NCBI GenBank assembly: GCA_009746045.1
Contig: RPFO01000050.1
Span: 2,181,868 to 2,220,367, forward strand
Reading direction: 5' to 3'
DNA length: 38,500 bases
Source of the DNA: Mesostigma viride
Taxonomy: Eukaryota > Streptophyta > Mesostigmatophyceae > Mesostigmatales > Mesostigmataceae
The notes under the pieces are model-generated. The model saw only the letters and a list, made by a program, of their open reading frames with translations. It was not told the origin of the DNA and ran no database searches. The translations under genes were made by a program, and so were the position numbers. Shown one piece after another: positions 1-25,600 of the stretch. Numbering within the stretch: the first letter of the stretch is position 1; each line of letters opens with the position of its first letter.

Positions 1-175
1 CCCCCTTCTCCCCTTCTCCCCTTCTCCCCCTTCTCCCCCTTCTCCCCCTTCTCCCCTTCTCCCCTTCTCCCCCTTCTCCCCTTCTCCCCTTCTCCCCCTT
101 CTCCCCCTTCTCCCCCTTCTCCCCCTTCTCCCCCTTCCCCCCTCCCCCCTTCCCCCCCCCCCCCCACCTGCTTCA
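1..175. repeat. C-rich pyrimidine microsatellite
   Basis: Tandem ccccttctcc-type units of about 10-11 bp fade into a poly-C stretch near 136-165. The array lies just upstream of the acceptor at 189-190, so it is probably the 3' part of the last intron of the VID27-like gene, where it also acts as an extreme polypyrimidine tract. Confidence 0.9.
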
Positions 176-190
176 CACCAACATGAACAG

Positions 191-433
191 GAACGCTACA
201 TCGCGGCATCAGTGGGCAAGGCGACTCTCGTGTGGAACTTCAACCATGTGAAGAAGCACCACGGTTGTTACGACGAGAACCCACACAAGATGAAGACGTG
301 CAAGTGCTACCAGATCGTCAACGAGGCCGACCTCGTCGTCGCCAGCCGATTCGCTGTTGACGAGAAGCTGCTCATCGCGACCGAGGACGTGGTCTACAAC
401 CTGGCCATCGACCTGGAGGGTCTCACTGTATAA
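191..433 (+). CDS. VID27-like (CYPRO4-type) protein, last exon only
   Basis: An acceptor (gaacag, AG at 189-190) opens an exon read in phase 0 for 80 codons to TAA at 431-433. The peptide begins ERYIAASVGK and has TLVWNF, a basic VKKHH stretch, CKCYQIV and a VVASRF...LLIAT ending. This matches the extreme C-terminus of the VID27 family, in particular the plant CYPRO4-like form with its VGK...VWNF..VK...CY core. Yeast Vid27 is named for vacuole import and degradation; its molecular role is poorly defined. The rest of the gene lies left of the window. There is no start codon here, because the GTG at 212 is internal. The family call comes from motif recall, not from a search. Confidence 0.72.
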   Translation, partial: ERYIAASVGKATLVWNFNHVKKHHGCYDENPHKMKTCKCYQIVNEADLVVASRFAVDEKLLIATEDVVYNLAIDLEGLTV

Positions 434-1449
434 ATTAATTTCTGGTTGTCCCGCTGGCCACTATACAGGTGGTCATTCATGCGACATCCTTAGAACTAGG
501 TAGTAGTATTCACTCACCGCGTGGGAGGGCGGTGACAGATGTATTGCCTGTGCTGGTTGTGCCTTTGATATAAGATAAGTCTTACCTGATGGTGCCCACA
601 GAGCTGTTTGGCAGCCAGAGATTGGCTGGCTGGTGGCACTTGTGAGGGACGCTGGGTGAATGGGCTTATAAGGGTCATCTTCTTCGTGCTCCTGCTGCCT
701 GCTGGGGGGACTCAGCGCTCTCCCTGTGCAGAATGCATGCCATCGGTTCCAAGTGTCGTAGGCACAGCCTGTGGACTTGTGCGTTCTTTGCCGTGTCCGC
801 CAGGTGTCTACCAGGTGCCAGGGGTTGGTCAATGCTGAATTGTGCCTGGTGACTGCACATGGTAAGAGAAAAGGCAGCTGATCGACGCCAGCAATTAATG
901 GACCAGGGTGCAAGCAACGACATTTAAGTTCAAATGTGATTTTCGATCATGTGCAGGCTCACGCCTCAGGCAGATATACTCGGTCTTGAAACGACCATTA
1001 ATTAATAGACGCCCCCTGCGGGCTAGAATTAATTGATTAATTAATAGACACGTGACTGCGTCACGTGAGCATAAGTCCTCAGTGGGAGGGGAACATGGGA
1101 TGGAATGGATTAATTAATTAGGAACATAACTCCGTTGGGAGTATATGTAGCACATAGCCCTGAGAAGGGGCATATGAGCCTATAATACATTCTAAGCTAC
1201 TTCCTGCAAGGGTGGGAATGTAAACAACACTTGCTCTAGGGGCACCAGGGCACCCGCACCCTCATGGTCTATCACGCTATGCCCGGGTAAGGGGGGAGCA
1301 TGCCTGTGAGGGGGAAGATCATCATGGCTATACAAGAGCTATGGCATGGCTTCTCAGCAGAGAGTGACTCCCTGCATGGGCACAACATTACTAAATAAGG
1401 CTAGGCATCGTCTGGAGTGTGGCACATCATAGGCACACATGTACATGAC
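434..1449. other. Noncoding stretch with spaced short palindromes
   Basis: I see no gene here. It contains several TTAATTAA-type boxes (near 995, 1035 and 1112) and short hairpins such as CACGTGAC-TGC-GTCACGTG near 1050 and ACTCC-GTT-GGGAGT near 1130. From about 1320, loosely repeated 60-70 bp units share ggctaggc and catgtac words. The right part may be the 3' tail of the LINE-like element read on the minus strand. The left part is downstream of the VID27-like gene and should contain its 3' UTR; I find no clear polyadenylation signal. Confidence 0.45.
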
Positions 1450-2602
1450 TAAAAAGGCTAGGCCTCAGCTGGTATAGTGCCTGTAGTAGGCGGGCATGTA
1501 CAAGGCCACTGTCTAACTATTCTACACTACTGCTGTATTCCCCTAGGCTGGGGCTGGAGTTGCTGGGGCCGCGGTGGTCGAGGGGGTCGCTTGCCAGGGC
1601 TTGTGGCCGACGTAGATGGCCGCCCCCTTCCAGTACACCGGCTGGCCCGCCTTGGTCTGCCGGAGCTGGAGGTAGGTCGACCATAGCTCCCGTCGTCGTT
1701 GTTGCTGTGCCAGGGTCAAGTCGTCGTCAAGGGTGAAGAGAGTCTTCTCGAGCCGCTTGCGGCGTCTGAGAAAAGAAATCTTGTCCGCCGGAGTCTTAAA
1801 GGTGAGAAGGAGCGGGGGCGGCCCGGCCTTACCCCGCGCGCGGGGAAGGCGGTGGGCGGCCAGCTCGATCTCACCAGTAAGGCCCATGCGATCAAGGATT
1901 TCTCTCTCAAAAACACGCGCAAGCTTCTCGGAATTCTCACCTTCCTCCATCTTGAGATTCTTGACAATGACGTTGAGGCTGCGCTTGGCGAGCTCGGCCT
2001 CCTCGCGGAGGTCAAGCGTCTGCCGCTGGAGCTGGGCTGCGACGGCGGAGGTGGTGGAGGTGGTATGTTGCTTAAGCATGTCCGCCCAGGTCGTGATGGG
2101 AGGAGCATCGCCGGCCAGGCCAGCCGAGGCGGGCTTGGCGGCAATGTCCTTCACTGCCTGGGCGGTGAGGCCTGCTGTGTTCTGCAAGACCTCGATAGCG
2201 ATTGCATTATCCTTGAGGCGCTGGTCGATGTCGCGGAGCTGGGCGGTGATGGAGTCGGTGGAGGCGGAGGGGGGGGGGGTGGAGGCGAGGAGGGTGGCGG
2301 TGGCGGTGGGGATGGTGGGAAGCTCAGCAGCCAGCGTGCCGCCAAGTGCCGCCACATCTGCGGCAAGAGGGGTCACGTGCTGCTCGAAAGCTTCCTTGAG
2401 GAGGGTGCGGATGGTGGCTTCGGTGGGGAAGGTGGAGGGGGGCGGGGGGGAAGCCCAGATCGCGGATTCGGAGCGTCCAGCAAGGGAGCAGAGGGCGAAG
2501 CGTTGAAGCTTGGGGCGACTCATGCGGTGGAGGATTGGGAGAGCCTCGGCGGGGTCGACAAGCTGGCCATTACCAGGCCAGCGGAATGGAATGGATGGTA
2601 TA
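1450..2602 (-). mobile_element. LINE-like ORF1-only element, copy A
   Basis: On the minus strand the element holds an open ORF1-type gene and a 3' tail. About 90 bp after the stop codon are shared with copy B at 4891-4979 (gtgtagaatagttaga, the tacaggcactatacc region). No endonuclease or reverse transcriptase ORF follows in either copy, so this looks like an ORF1-only, non-autonomous element, comparable in design to mammalian HAL1. Homology with copy B can be followed upstream to about 2570. Exact ends were not found. Confidence 0.6.
1543..2523 (-). CDS. LINE ORF1-type RNA-binding protein
   Basis: A 326-codon ORF, ATG at 2523, stop TAG at 1543-1545. The N-terminal part is Ala/Thr/Pro-rich. 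Residues of the middle part (LRDIDQRLKDN and following) suggest a helical or coiled-coil segment. The C-terminal half has the layout of L1 ORF1p (transposase_22 family): SLNVIVKNL resembles an RRM strand, followed by LAAHRLP, PPLLLTF, FLRRRKRLE and a basic QQQRRREL helix. Such proteins coat element RNA. The reading frame stays open upstream to about 2602, and copy B aligns beyond this ATG, so the ancestral protein was longer. No zinc knuckle is visible. The overlapping plus-strand ORFs are shadows rich in Gly runs. Confidence 0.65.
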   Translation of the reverse strand: MSRPKLQRFALCSLAGRSESAIWASPPPPSTFPTEATIRTLLKEAFEQHVTPLAADVAALGGTLAAELPTIPTATATLLASTPPPSASTDSITAQLRDIDQRLKDNAIAIEVLQNTAGLTAQAVKDIAAKPASAGLAGDAPPITTWADMLKQHTTSTTSAVAAQLQRQTLDLREEAELAKRSLNVIVKNLKMEEGENSEKLARVFEREILDRMGLTGEIELAAHRLPRARGKAGPPPLLLTFKTPADKISFLRRRKRLEKTLFTLDDDLTLAQQQRRRELWSTYLQLRQTKAGQPVYWKGAAIYVGHKPWQATPSTTAAPATPAPA

Positions 2603-3339
2603 AGCTATCTAGGTCCTAGTTACAGGGGTGTGGGCACCGCGGCCCGAATCGCTATGAATGCCATAGTTGGTCACACGCGGAGCCCCCACAGGCTTTGGGG
2701 TGGTCTCCTTCATTACTACTTGCCATCTATCCTTGCGCACCATCTGCCTCCATATTACAGACAAACCAGGAGGCTGCCCGGGGGTGAGCCCGCCGTCACG
2801 TCTAGTGTAGCACATGTCCATGCCGAGTCTATCACGAAATGTCCACGGGTGGCGGCCCTGCCGCGCGCCGCCGGGGGCACGCCAGGTTAGGACATATCGC
2901 CCAGGCTGGGCGGGCTTGGTGCCAGCTAGTCTATCTGAGGTATCTACCTGATCTTAAACGATGCTCGAGCATGAGCACTATGAACAGATTTTTATGCAAG
3001 CCAATTGCGACCATGAGATTTCATGAACGTACCTGCTTCGATCTCGATCAGCACTGACGACCACAATCTAAATATTCATACATTTCAACATTGAGACCAT
3101 TGTAGGCCTTGCTCCCCAGCAACTGCCATGCAGAACCCGCGACCCACGAGCCACGAGGTAGCCCTGGCTGACGGCGGAGCTCATAACTTTCACGTTTGGG
3201 CACCAAATTCGGCCGTAAATATCACAATCGCTTCGTCTTTCTAAGACGCACACGCTGATATAATTTTCCGACGCTATTACGCAGTATATGGCGAGCAGAC
3301 GCTCCTCCGCGCAACGCAGCCTGGCGGCTGCACTCAGCC
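2603..3339. other. Noncoding spacer between the two LINE-like copies
   Basis: No supported gene. The stretch separates the two divergent element copies and may contain their 5' flanks. It includes a few GC-rich words (near 2850-2880) and otherwise mixed sequence with no clear repeats. Confidence 0.4.
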
Positions 3340-4979
3340 CTGAAAATACCAAGCCCTGAAAATACGTCTGCAGCTCCGGCTGCAGCCTCGCCCTCCGGCC
3401 CAGAGGGCAGTGGCGCCACTAGCCAAGCCCTAGTGGTCGCCCAGCCCCCTCCCGGGCTCGCCTCGCCAGCAGCGGCGCCTGAACCCAAGCGCAGTCGCCC
3501 TGCCGAGCCGACTTTTGAGGAGTACTTACGACTTTGACGCCAGCCAGCCGGGCTTTTTTGACAAGCTCACCCACGATCGCATCCTGGCCTACGTGTTTGT
3601 CGGATCGATCGCATGCCTCGCTTATGAGAACTGTGCAGGCAGCTTTCCCACCAAGGTCGCCTCGTCAATGCCTTCCTCGATCAGTGGCGCCATTTCGACT
3701 CCATCCTCACCGCCCGCCGCCACCACCTTCAGCAATACGCCCTTTTCTCCCTCCTTGGACGCTCCCTCGAGGAGTCTGGCCCCCCAAGCCTCTCACCACC
3801 ACCGTGACCGAATCCTCCATCCGCTCACTCCTTACATAAGGAGGCCCTCGAGCAGCACGTGGCCCCCCTCGCTGCAGATGCCGTGGCGGCCATGGGCAGC
3901 ACGCTGACTGCCGAGCTCCCCCTCCTCTCCACCATCTCCACGTACCGCCACCTCCACCCTCCTCGCCTCCTCCACCGCCACCACCCCCACCTCCGACGCC
4001 ATCACTGCCCAGCTCCGCGACATCGACCAGCGCCTCAAGGACAACGCCATCGCCATCGAGGTCCGGCTGCAAAACACCGCATGCCTCGATCACCGCCCAG
4101 GCGGTGAAGGACATTGCCGCCAAGCCAGCCCTCGCTGGCCCGGCTGACGCTGCTCCTCCCACCCAGACCTGGGCGGACATGCAGACAACACACCACCTCC
4201 ACTGGTCACCTCCGCCGTTGCAGCACAGCTAGCAGCAGACGCTCGACCTCCGCGAGGAGGCCGAGCTCGTCAAGCGCAGCCTTAACGCCATACTCAAGAA
4301 CTTTGACATGGAGGAAGGTGAGAATTCCGAGAAGCTTGCACGTGCGTTTGAGAGCAAAATCCTTGATCACATGGGCCTTGTTAATTGGTGAGATTAAGCT
4401 GGTCGCCCACCGCCTTCCCAGCGCGCGGGGTAAGGCAGGGGCGCCCCCGATTCTTCTCGTCTGCCAGCCAGCCATCGGACAAGATTTCGTTTCTCAGACG
4501 CCGCAAGCGGCTCGAGAACAAGTGCTCCCTTCACCGTGGACGACGACTTGACCCTGCATGGCGCAGCAAAAACGGCGACGGGATCAATGGCCGACCTACC
4601 TCCAGCTCCGGCAGACTAAGGCGCGACAGCCGGTGTACTGGAAGGGGGCGGCCATCTACCGTAAGTAAGTAAGTACTTGCGTGTCATGCGCAAAGGCATG
4701 CCACGGAGTACTAAGCTAATCTCATTAGAAAAATAATTGCACAAAAGTTTAAACAAATATCGTCTGCATCATCCCCCAACCGTTAAGCACTAGATGGACA
4801 TCTACCGTCTACGTCGGCGACAAGCCCCAGGTGGTGCACGCAACCCCCGCGACCACCGCGGCCCCAGCGACTCCAGACGCCCCAGCTTAGGGGAATACAG
4901 CAGTGCTTTATAGATAGTGTAGAATAGTTAGACCGTGGCCTTGTACATGCACGCCTACTACAGGCACTATACCAGCTGA
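3340..4979 (+). pseudogene. Broken LINE-like ORF1-only element, copy B
   Basis: This plus-strand copy is homologous to copy A. It can be followed through three reading frames: ENTSAAPAAASPS...FEEY at 3358-3527, a LVNAFLDQWRHF...LFSLLGRS stretch near 3655-3775, then pieces equal to AELPLLST, DIDQRLKDN, RSLN, HRLPSARGKAG and FLRRRKRLE up to TAG at 4888-4890. Frameshifts near 3533 and 3655 and several later ones destroy the ORF. It extends farther 5' than copy A, so it preserves the lost N-terminal part. Downstream homology with copy A stops at about 4979. Inverted copies 1-2 kb apart could give double-stranded RNA if read through. Confidence 0.65.
4660..4807. mobile_element. Intron-like insertion in copy B
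   Basis: Compared with copy A, copy B has 153 extra bases between the ggccatctac and gtcggc words. The insert starts cgtaagtaagtaagt, an ideal donor-like sequence, and is flanked by direct repeats: TCTAC at 4655-4659 and 4808-4812, or a 10-bp catctaccgt at 4653-4662 and 4799-4808. It has no coding content. It may be a small transposon or an introner-like element. Splicing it out precisely would require an AG just before the right repeat, which I do not see, so an intron is not proven. Confidence 0.4.
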
Positions 4980-6379
4980 CTCATGCATGAACATTGATTA
5001 GTCGATGATGTGCACGTGTGCCCAGGCGCCTCGACCACCGATGCCATCGCCACGAAACTCCAGGAGCTGGAAGGACCGTCGCGTCGCGTCGCCCTTTTCC
5101 AGCTATCTCTGACACTTCCACGACTTCAGTACTTTCCATCACCCTTGACATGTTGTCGTACAGTACCACACATTTACGCCAATAGAAACTCGCCTCCAAA
5201 AATATATCTTGATAGAGGCATGCCTCTTACTTAATTTCAAGGTACGTACCCCTTCATTAAGCTCGGCCCCCGTCCTATCAGAATTTGAGAACCAGAAGCC
5301 ATTTTACCCCGACTTACTTTACTTACTGTCCCCGTCTTCCGGTGCCATTTGGTAATTAACTTCGTGCTTCCGTTGGGGAGTCATGGAGTATTAACCCAAA
5401 TGGATGGATGGATGGACCGTACAAACATTCCTACCGGTAGACCTATTCTATCTATTATAAGTAGATGGGCCGGACCCTAGCGGTCTTGCCTGGCATGCTT
5501 TCCACGGGAGCAAATACGCTTCATTTTTGGTTCAATACTGAGACAACTAGAAGCAGTTCCATGTCTCATGAGACGCGTGCACTAGCTGGAATATGCGGCA
5601 TGGCAAATAAATCATGCCATGCAGCTGAGCTAGCATTTTTGAAGGCCATAGGTAAAAATCTAGGTACTGTGCATCGACATTATAAACTTAGATTGACCAC
5701 TCATGCCTGTGCATGGATGGCTGAAGAAAGACGCAGACAGTTGAGCTGAGTACAAGTGCGTTCAACATGCCATGACCAAGGGAGTGCCAAAGATCAAGAC
5801 AGAGAATGTCATCCGACCTGGCCAACACAAGCTCGTTATATGAACGTGCTCGTTACCACAGCTTTTTGTTGTATACATGCATCTCGGTCTATGCATCAAC
5901 GCACTTGCACACGCACCCACAGAAGGGCCATGGCATGCGCTGTGAGGCAGATTCTTCTGGGGCGGCTATTGCAAGCGGGGTGCCTTGTTGCTGCCTTGGG
6001 GTGCGTTGTTGAGTCGGCGGTCCTTGTCTCGTGACTCCATCGCCTGCCATGTGGCGCATGGAGCCAAGCAGGAGTGGTGGATACATGGTCATCATGATGT
6101 CGTGCAAACGCAAACAAATGTGCAGGCGATCATGAATGTGATCACAAACAGTTGCATGCACAAGAGCAAAGAGTAACAGAGTGGAGATGCTAGGGGAGTG
6201 GATGCACAATCGACAGGTGCTTGGCGGCAGTCCAGCCAGCCAACCTTAAAGAAAGAGGGAGTTCCTTTATCTCTTTGAGGAGTGATGATGCTGCATGATC
6301 CTATGGACATGAAAAAGCAGCATGACTGAAATAGACCTACTGTGCCCTCTCTCCACTCCAGGTAAACACAGTGCTTACA
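4980..6379. other. Intergenic region left of the kinase gene 3' end
   Basis: No gene recognised. It holds a short (ggat)n run near 5400-5414 and several unremarkable ORFs without family motifs or consistent splice sites. The 3' UTR of the minus-strand kinase should lie near the right edge. Confidence 0.4.
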
Positions 6380-6483
6380 TCACCACCGACCGCCACCTCC
6401 CTGCTTGCTGATCTAACACCACACTCCGGTGCACAGCAAATGTCACACACGCGCCCAGACCACCCAATCCGTGGCGTGCGTGT

Positions 6484-6545
6484 GTGACTGAGCATATGTG
6501 TGTGTGTGTGTCTGACTGTCTGTGTGTATGTACATGTGTCCGCGT
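6484..6545. repeat. (TG)n-rich stretch
   Basis: An imperfect tgtg run with interruptions lies in the region after the last confident kinase exon. It is probably in the terminal intron or 3' UTR of the kinase gene. Confidence 0.6.
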
Positions 6546-6662
6546 GCATGTCTGTGCGTGCCATGAGCCCATGCCCATCATCAACCAACCACACAAACAC
6601 CCACCATCAACCAACATGCATGTGTGGCTAGTATGCACAACTATGCCCCCCCCTCCACCAAC

Positions 6663-21098
<14,436 letters not shown>

Positions 21099-22683
21099 GT
21101 CGATGACAAGATTACATAGCGGCAGCTCGGCGATAACAAGTCGCAGCAGAACTTAACCGAGTGATAGAAAGCATTGCTGCTGAAAGCAGCGGGACTCCTT
21201 GAAGGTCGTCGAGGCGCGCCACCAGAGGCTAGGCTAGCACGAATAGTGTCATTTATCTGATAACGTAAATGCAAGCCAGAGCTGGGGGGTTCGCTAGCAA
21301 CAGCAACCTCTCCTGTTACTCATATTATAAATAACGCTGACACTCATTTTGTTTCGCTGAAACGGTCAGCTAGTCCTGCAGCTTGCATTCCTTTTTAACG
21401 TCTATTTAGCGTACGTTTAGAGACATTTAATAAACTTATGGGCATATGTTACCGGGAACCATAAAAAAAAGGTCTCCTGTGCGAAGAAAAATAAAAAAGT
21501 GAATATTAGAAACTCGGTTGCTTCTTAGTCATGATTGCCAAATGCCAAATCTTCTACAATTGTGTTCAAGAGTGCCCGATTACCCCACTAGTTCCTGCAG
21601 TACGCAAGAGGTGACCTTGAAAAAGTGCTTTCTGGAGGTCAACGCCTCTTGGAAAATTGGACGTGGCGAACGTAGGGAATTAGGAATTGGGGCTTGAGAC
21701 TTTTAATAATGAGAGGCCTCGAATGTGGAATCACAAATTATTGGCGGTCTCGGTTTCACGCCGTATCAAATGTGGAGGTAGTATATAGGTAGTATACCGA
21801 GGTCGGAGGTACCCGATTACCCATACTGGACCAATGTAAGGTAACTGGTAATTTATGGAATTGGGATTACGTTCGCACTCCAAAAAACGGACCCTTTTTC
21901 TTCCAGCCGTCACGCAGGCAAAAAAAAATGCAACAGGCCAACAGCTCTCGTTTCCAGGCGGAACTCAGATGTCCGGGTGAATCAAGTAAATGGGTATATT
22001 TGTTTACCGATTGGGACGTAGTAGCGACCAGCAGGCGACCAGCTGGTTACTCAGTGTGAATGATGTGGCAGGTAACCGTGTTGTCCCATTTTTTCATGGA
22101 AAGTCTCCAAGGGGCTGGGAATTGGGATTATCTCGTCTTCCAGGTCAGATTCCATGCCCCGCGGGAGCACATTTGTTCAGCGATCCCAAGTTTCAACGCC
22201 AGAGGCCACCTGGTCCTTGATAATAAAGTTCAGTAGAGCAACTGTAGATCTTTGCGAGACAACTGTCCGGTTGCTCTAGCAGCCTAGAGGCCATGAGATC
22301 GCACACGCAGGGCTGACTGGGACGCAGAGCGGAGGAGCGCCTGTGGTGACGTGCGTAAGATCCTCTGACAACAACAATTGCGAGGTCGCGACGGTAGGCG
22401 CTAATGAGGTGGCAATTGCTTGCAAACGGCCTGCTGGCATGGCGTGTGCGAAAGGGACAAACAGGTTTTCGGCAGCCGCGCGCATGTCGCGTTATGGCGT
22501 CGGCAGTTCGGGCAGCAGGGAGGCGAATTTAGCCTCACTTAAGCATGTCAGCCTTTTGAGAAAAATGTGAATGCCTCTTCCATGGAAACCATTTTAGCGA
22601 GATCGCGGCTGCATCCTTGCGTAGATTCATAACTGTGCCCTGGTCACTCTCCGCTGCTGTCTACCTCTCAATTTTGATCGAAA
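21099..22683. promoter_or_regulatory. Shared divergent upstream region of kinase and DUG fusion genes
   Basis: 1.58 kb between the two start codons, which point away from each other. No gene is supported inside. It is less repetitive and more AT-rich than the introns. A ttataaata sequence lies near 21325. A pyrimidine-rich stretch precedes the DUG start. The kinase frame is open back to about 21155, but ATG at 21098 is the first usable start. Promoters for both genes are expected here by position; no element is proven. Confidence 0.4.
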
Positions 22684-25600
22684 ATGTGTCGATTCATGGT
22701 ATACCTGGGGCAGCCATGCCTGCTGGCTGACCTCGTCACAAAACCGAACAGATCGCTCACTCGCCAGTCTTACGAGGCGAAAGAGCGTTTGACCATGAAT
22801 GGTTACCTAAATGGTGACGGGTTTGGCATCGGCTGGTACTTAAATATCGCGGACGCCTCCAAAACTAAGGAAGATCAAACGCCGTGCGTTTTTACTAGCA
22901 CGTATCCGGCATGGAACAACGTAAACCTTGCCCGCCTTGCTAAGAAAATTATCGCCCCGGTTATTTTTGCTCACGTACGGGCCGCCTATCCTGGCATCCC
23001 GGTCAGCGAGCAGAATTGCCAGGTCAGTAGTTCAACAGTGGAAATGCGTATGGATCAGATTGTAATTCGTGGCGGCTCTAGCTCGTTGCGTCTGTAGCTT
23101 TTTCTCCCTGTGCTTGATTGATGTTGTTTCGGTTTTGTGACAACCCTTCCATATTCATTTTGCTCGCGTATATTTTCGCGGTTGATGGTAGACTACCCTC
23201 TTGATTTGGAGATTGAAGTTCCTGAGTGTCAAGTGCAGACTGCCGTTGTTGTTGTTGTTGTTGTTTTCACGTGGTGCAATTGGTACGGTGGGCTCTGACT
23301 TCAAGGTTTACCCCGATCAAATAGCGCGTTCTAAATTTAGCACACAATGCTTCGGCCTCTGTAGACAGGCGTCTATGGATGGAGGAAGTAGCGTTGCTAC
23401 CATCAAATCCTTAATTTTTTTTCTCACGGCCATTAGTGAAGGCCAGCTGACATTTTCCAAACCAGTGTCTCAGCTTGCAATGGAGACCTGTCGCGTGTGG
23501 CATTAGACTGTGGTGATGAGGTCCCTGGTTTGGCCGGGTGAAAGGCTGCTCATTAGGATAAGGTCTGTTTGCTCGAGCCGATCTCTGGCATATTTCAAGA
23601 TCCTGCCTCGTTCTCATTTTTTGCTGTTGAAAGGCCTTCTGTCCCGAAACAAGTTTTCCGCTCTTTTATGCCATGGCGGACCTCTTTGACGGTGCTTTTG
23701 ATGAGTGGAGCCAGCTGTAGAGTTCAGGACACATAGAGTTAGACCATATTTCAAGTATGTGGTTGGAAAATATTGCCTTTTCAATTTAGTCGCTTGTGCA
23801 AGTGTTTTGTGGGAAAGTCGTGTTGAAGTGGTCTTTTGTCAATCTTGCTTCATATCGCTGATTGACCAGCTGGTATTTTATCCTCCCATCTTGTGGAGTT
23901 TAGTTTCCCCTTTGATGTGGCCCCTTCCATCAAGGATAACCAATCGGCACTCAATTGACCAAATCAAGCCCCTCTCTCTGCCATAATGTGCTCATATGTA
24001 TCCAATCCACGCGCATGTGCCCTTGACACCACTGGCACCTCCAGCCCTTCAGCATGGGCCGCTACATCTGGATGCACAACGGCGGCGTGGGCAACTTTGC
24101 GAAGGTGCGCCGACGCCTGCTCTCGCTGCTCCGAGATGATGTGTACGAGGAGTGCCAGAGCTTCCAGTCCGACTCGGCCATCTGCTTCGCCATCTTCATG
24201 AACCAGGTATGGATTTGTGTTATGCCTTGCCATCTTCATGAACCATGTTCGGATACTCTATATGTGCTGCCATATTCATGAATCCCGCAGTAAGCTGCTT
24301 TAGGCTTTGCCATCTTCACAGTGCGTAGGAGTTGATCGCGCTTGACCATATTAAATTATTCATGAATCAGGTATTAAGCTGCTCTATGCTTCACATATAT
24401 ATATGCTGGTTGTCTCCTTGATATATGCATGAACCAGGTATGGAGCTGCTTATACTTTGCCACCTTTATGAACCAGTCATGAACATGCTATATGGTTTCC
24501 CTTGCCCATGAACCAGATACGGGAATGAACCAGGTACGAGGATGGAACAATTGAACTGGACAGAACTGAAAATTACTCTCCCCTAGGCTAGGTGGCTGAG
24601 CGTTGGCACTAGACGTTTTTCCCTATTTTTTAAAGAAATGAAATACTAGGCCAGGATTAGGCCACCTGAATTGCATTAGAATGAGAGAAAAAAAGTAACA
24701 TTAACAATGACTGTTCTGAAACTACCTTGTCACGCTACGTGCGCTTACGCGACCCGTCCTCCCCCAGCTGGAGTCGAGCGACAAGCTCTACTCAGCCGAC
24801 TTCCTGCGCGAGAAGATGGACGCGACCATCCGCATCATCGCGGAGGCGTGTGAGGAGACGCGGCGCGAGTGCGAGGCCACCGCCGGCAGCCGCAAGCCGG
24901 GGGGGGCAGAGGAGTCGTACGTGTTCGAGCCCAGCCTGCTCAATTTCTGCGTCTCCGACGGGAAGACCGTGGTGGCCACGCGCTACTGCAACGTGGAGGG
25001 GCAGGTGAGGGGTCCGCGTCCCTGACAGTAACTACGATAGTAACTCTCAACTTAATTAGTTATTAAGTATGATTTAGCTCTCAACTTTTTTATAGTAACT
25101 AGATGTCATTGGCCTGTGCCAGAACTAGGTATGAGTTGTCTGCAGCATAAGCCAATGACGTGCGGCATCCCTAGTGGTCATCTGTCTGCAGCATAAGTCA
25201 GCAACGTGCTAGGGTGCGCGACTTGTGAAGATCTTGAGGAAGTGCACAACGGCTAAGGAGCATAGCTCTCTCATCAACTTGACTTGCATGTCCCTGCACG
25301 TCTTTTGCCTACAACATGGCATCACTGGCACCCCATCGCTTCCCAGGGCAACCACCGTGGGCATGACCGGATCCTCACATGCTAGTGGATGTGCTCCTTG
25401 ACCACCCTGTTCCCGTGCCACCAATCCCCGCCCCTCAAAAAAGAGAGAAAGTTCTGCTTCAGATGTGGGAATTAGTTTCGATTCTCTTTCCACATTTACA
25501 TTGAAACTCGCTATACTACCCAGTATTCAGGATATGACGGTATTTGATTTCCTCTCACATCTTTTCTTACACCTGCCCCCCCCACCTCCCCACACGTGCA

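Noticed and set aside
1699-2619. Plus-strand Gly-rich ORF opposite the LINE ORF1
   Set aside because: The minus frame has recognisable ORF1p features, and the plus frame is its GC-rich shadow.
5465-5749. 94-codon ORF in the intergenic region
   Set aside because: No family motif, no splice context and ordinary composition; length is expected by chance.
22343-22570. 75-codon ORF in the divergent upstream region
   Set aside because: No motif, and an equally long antisense ORF exists; chance in GC-rich sequence is likely.
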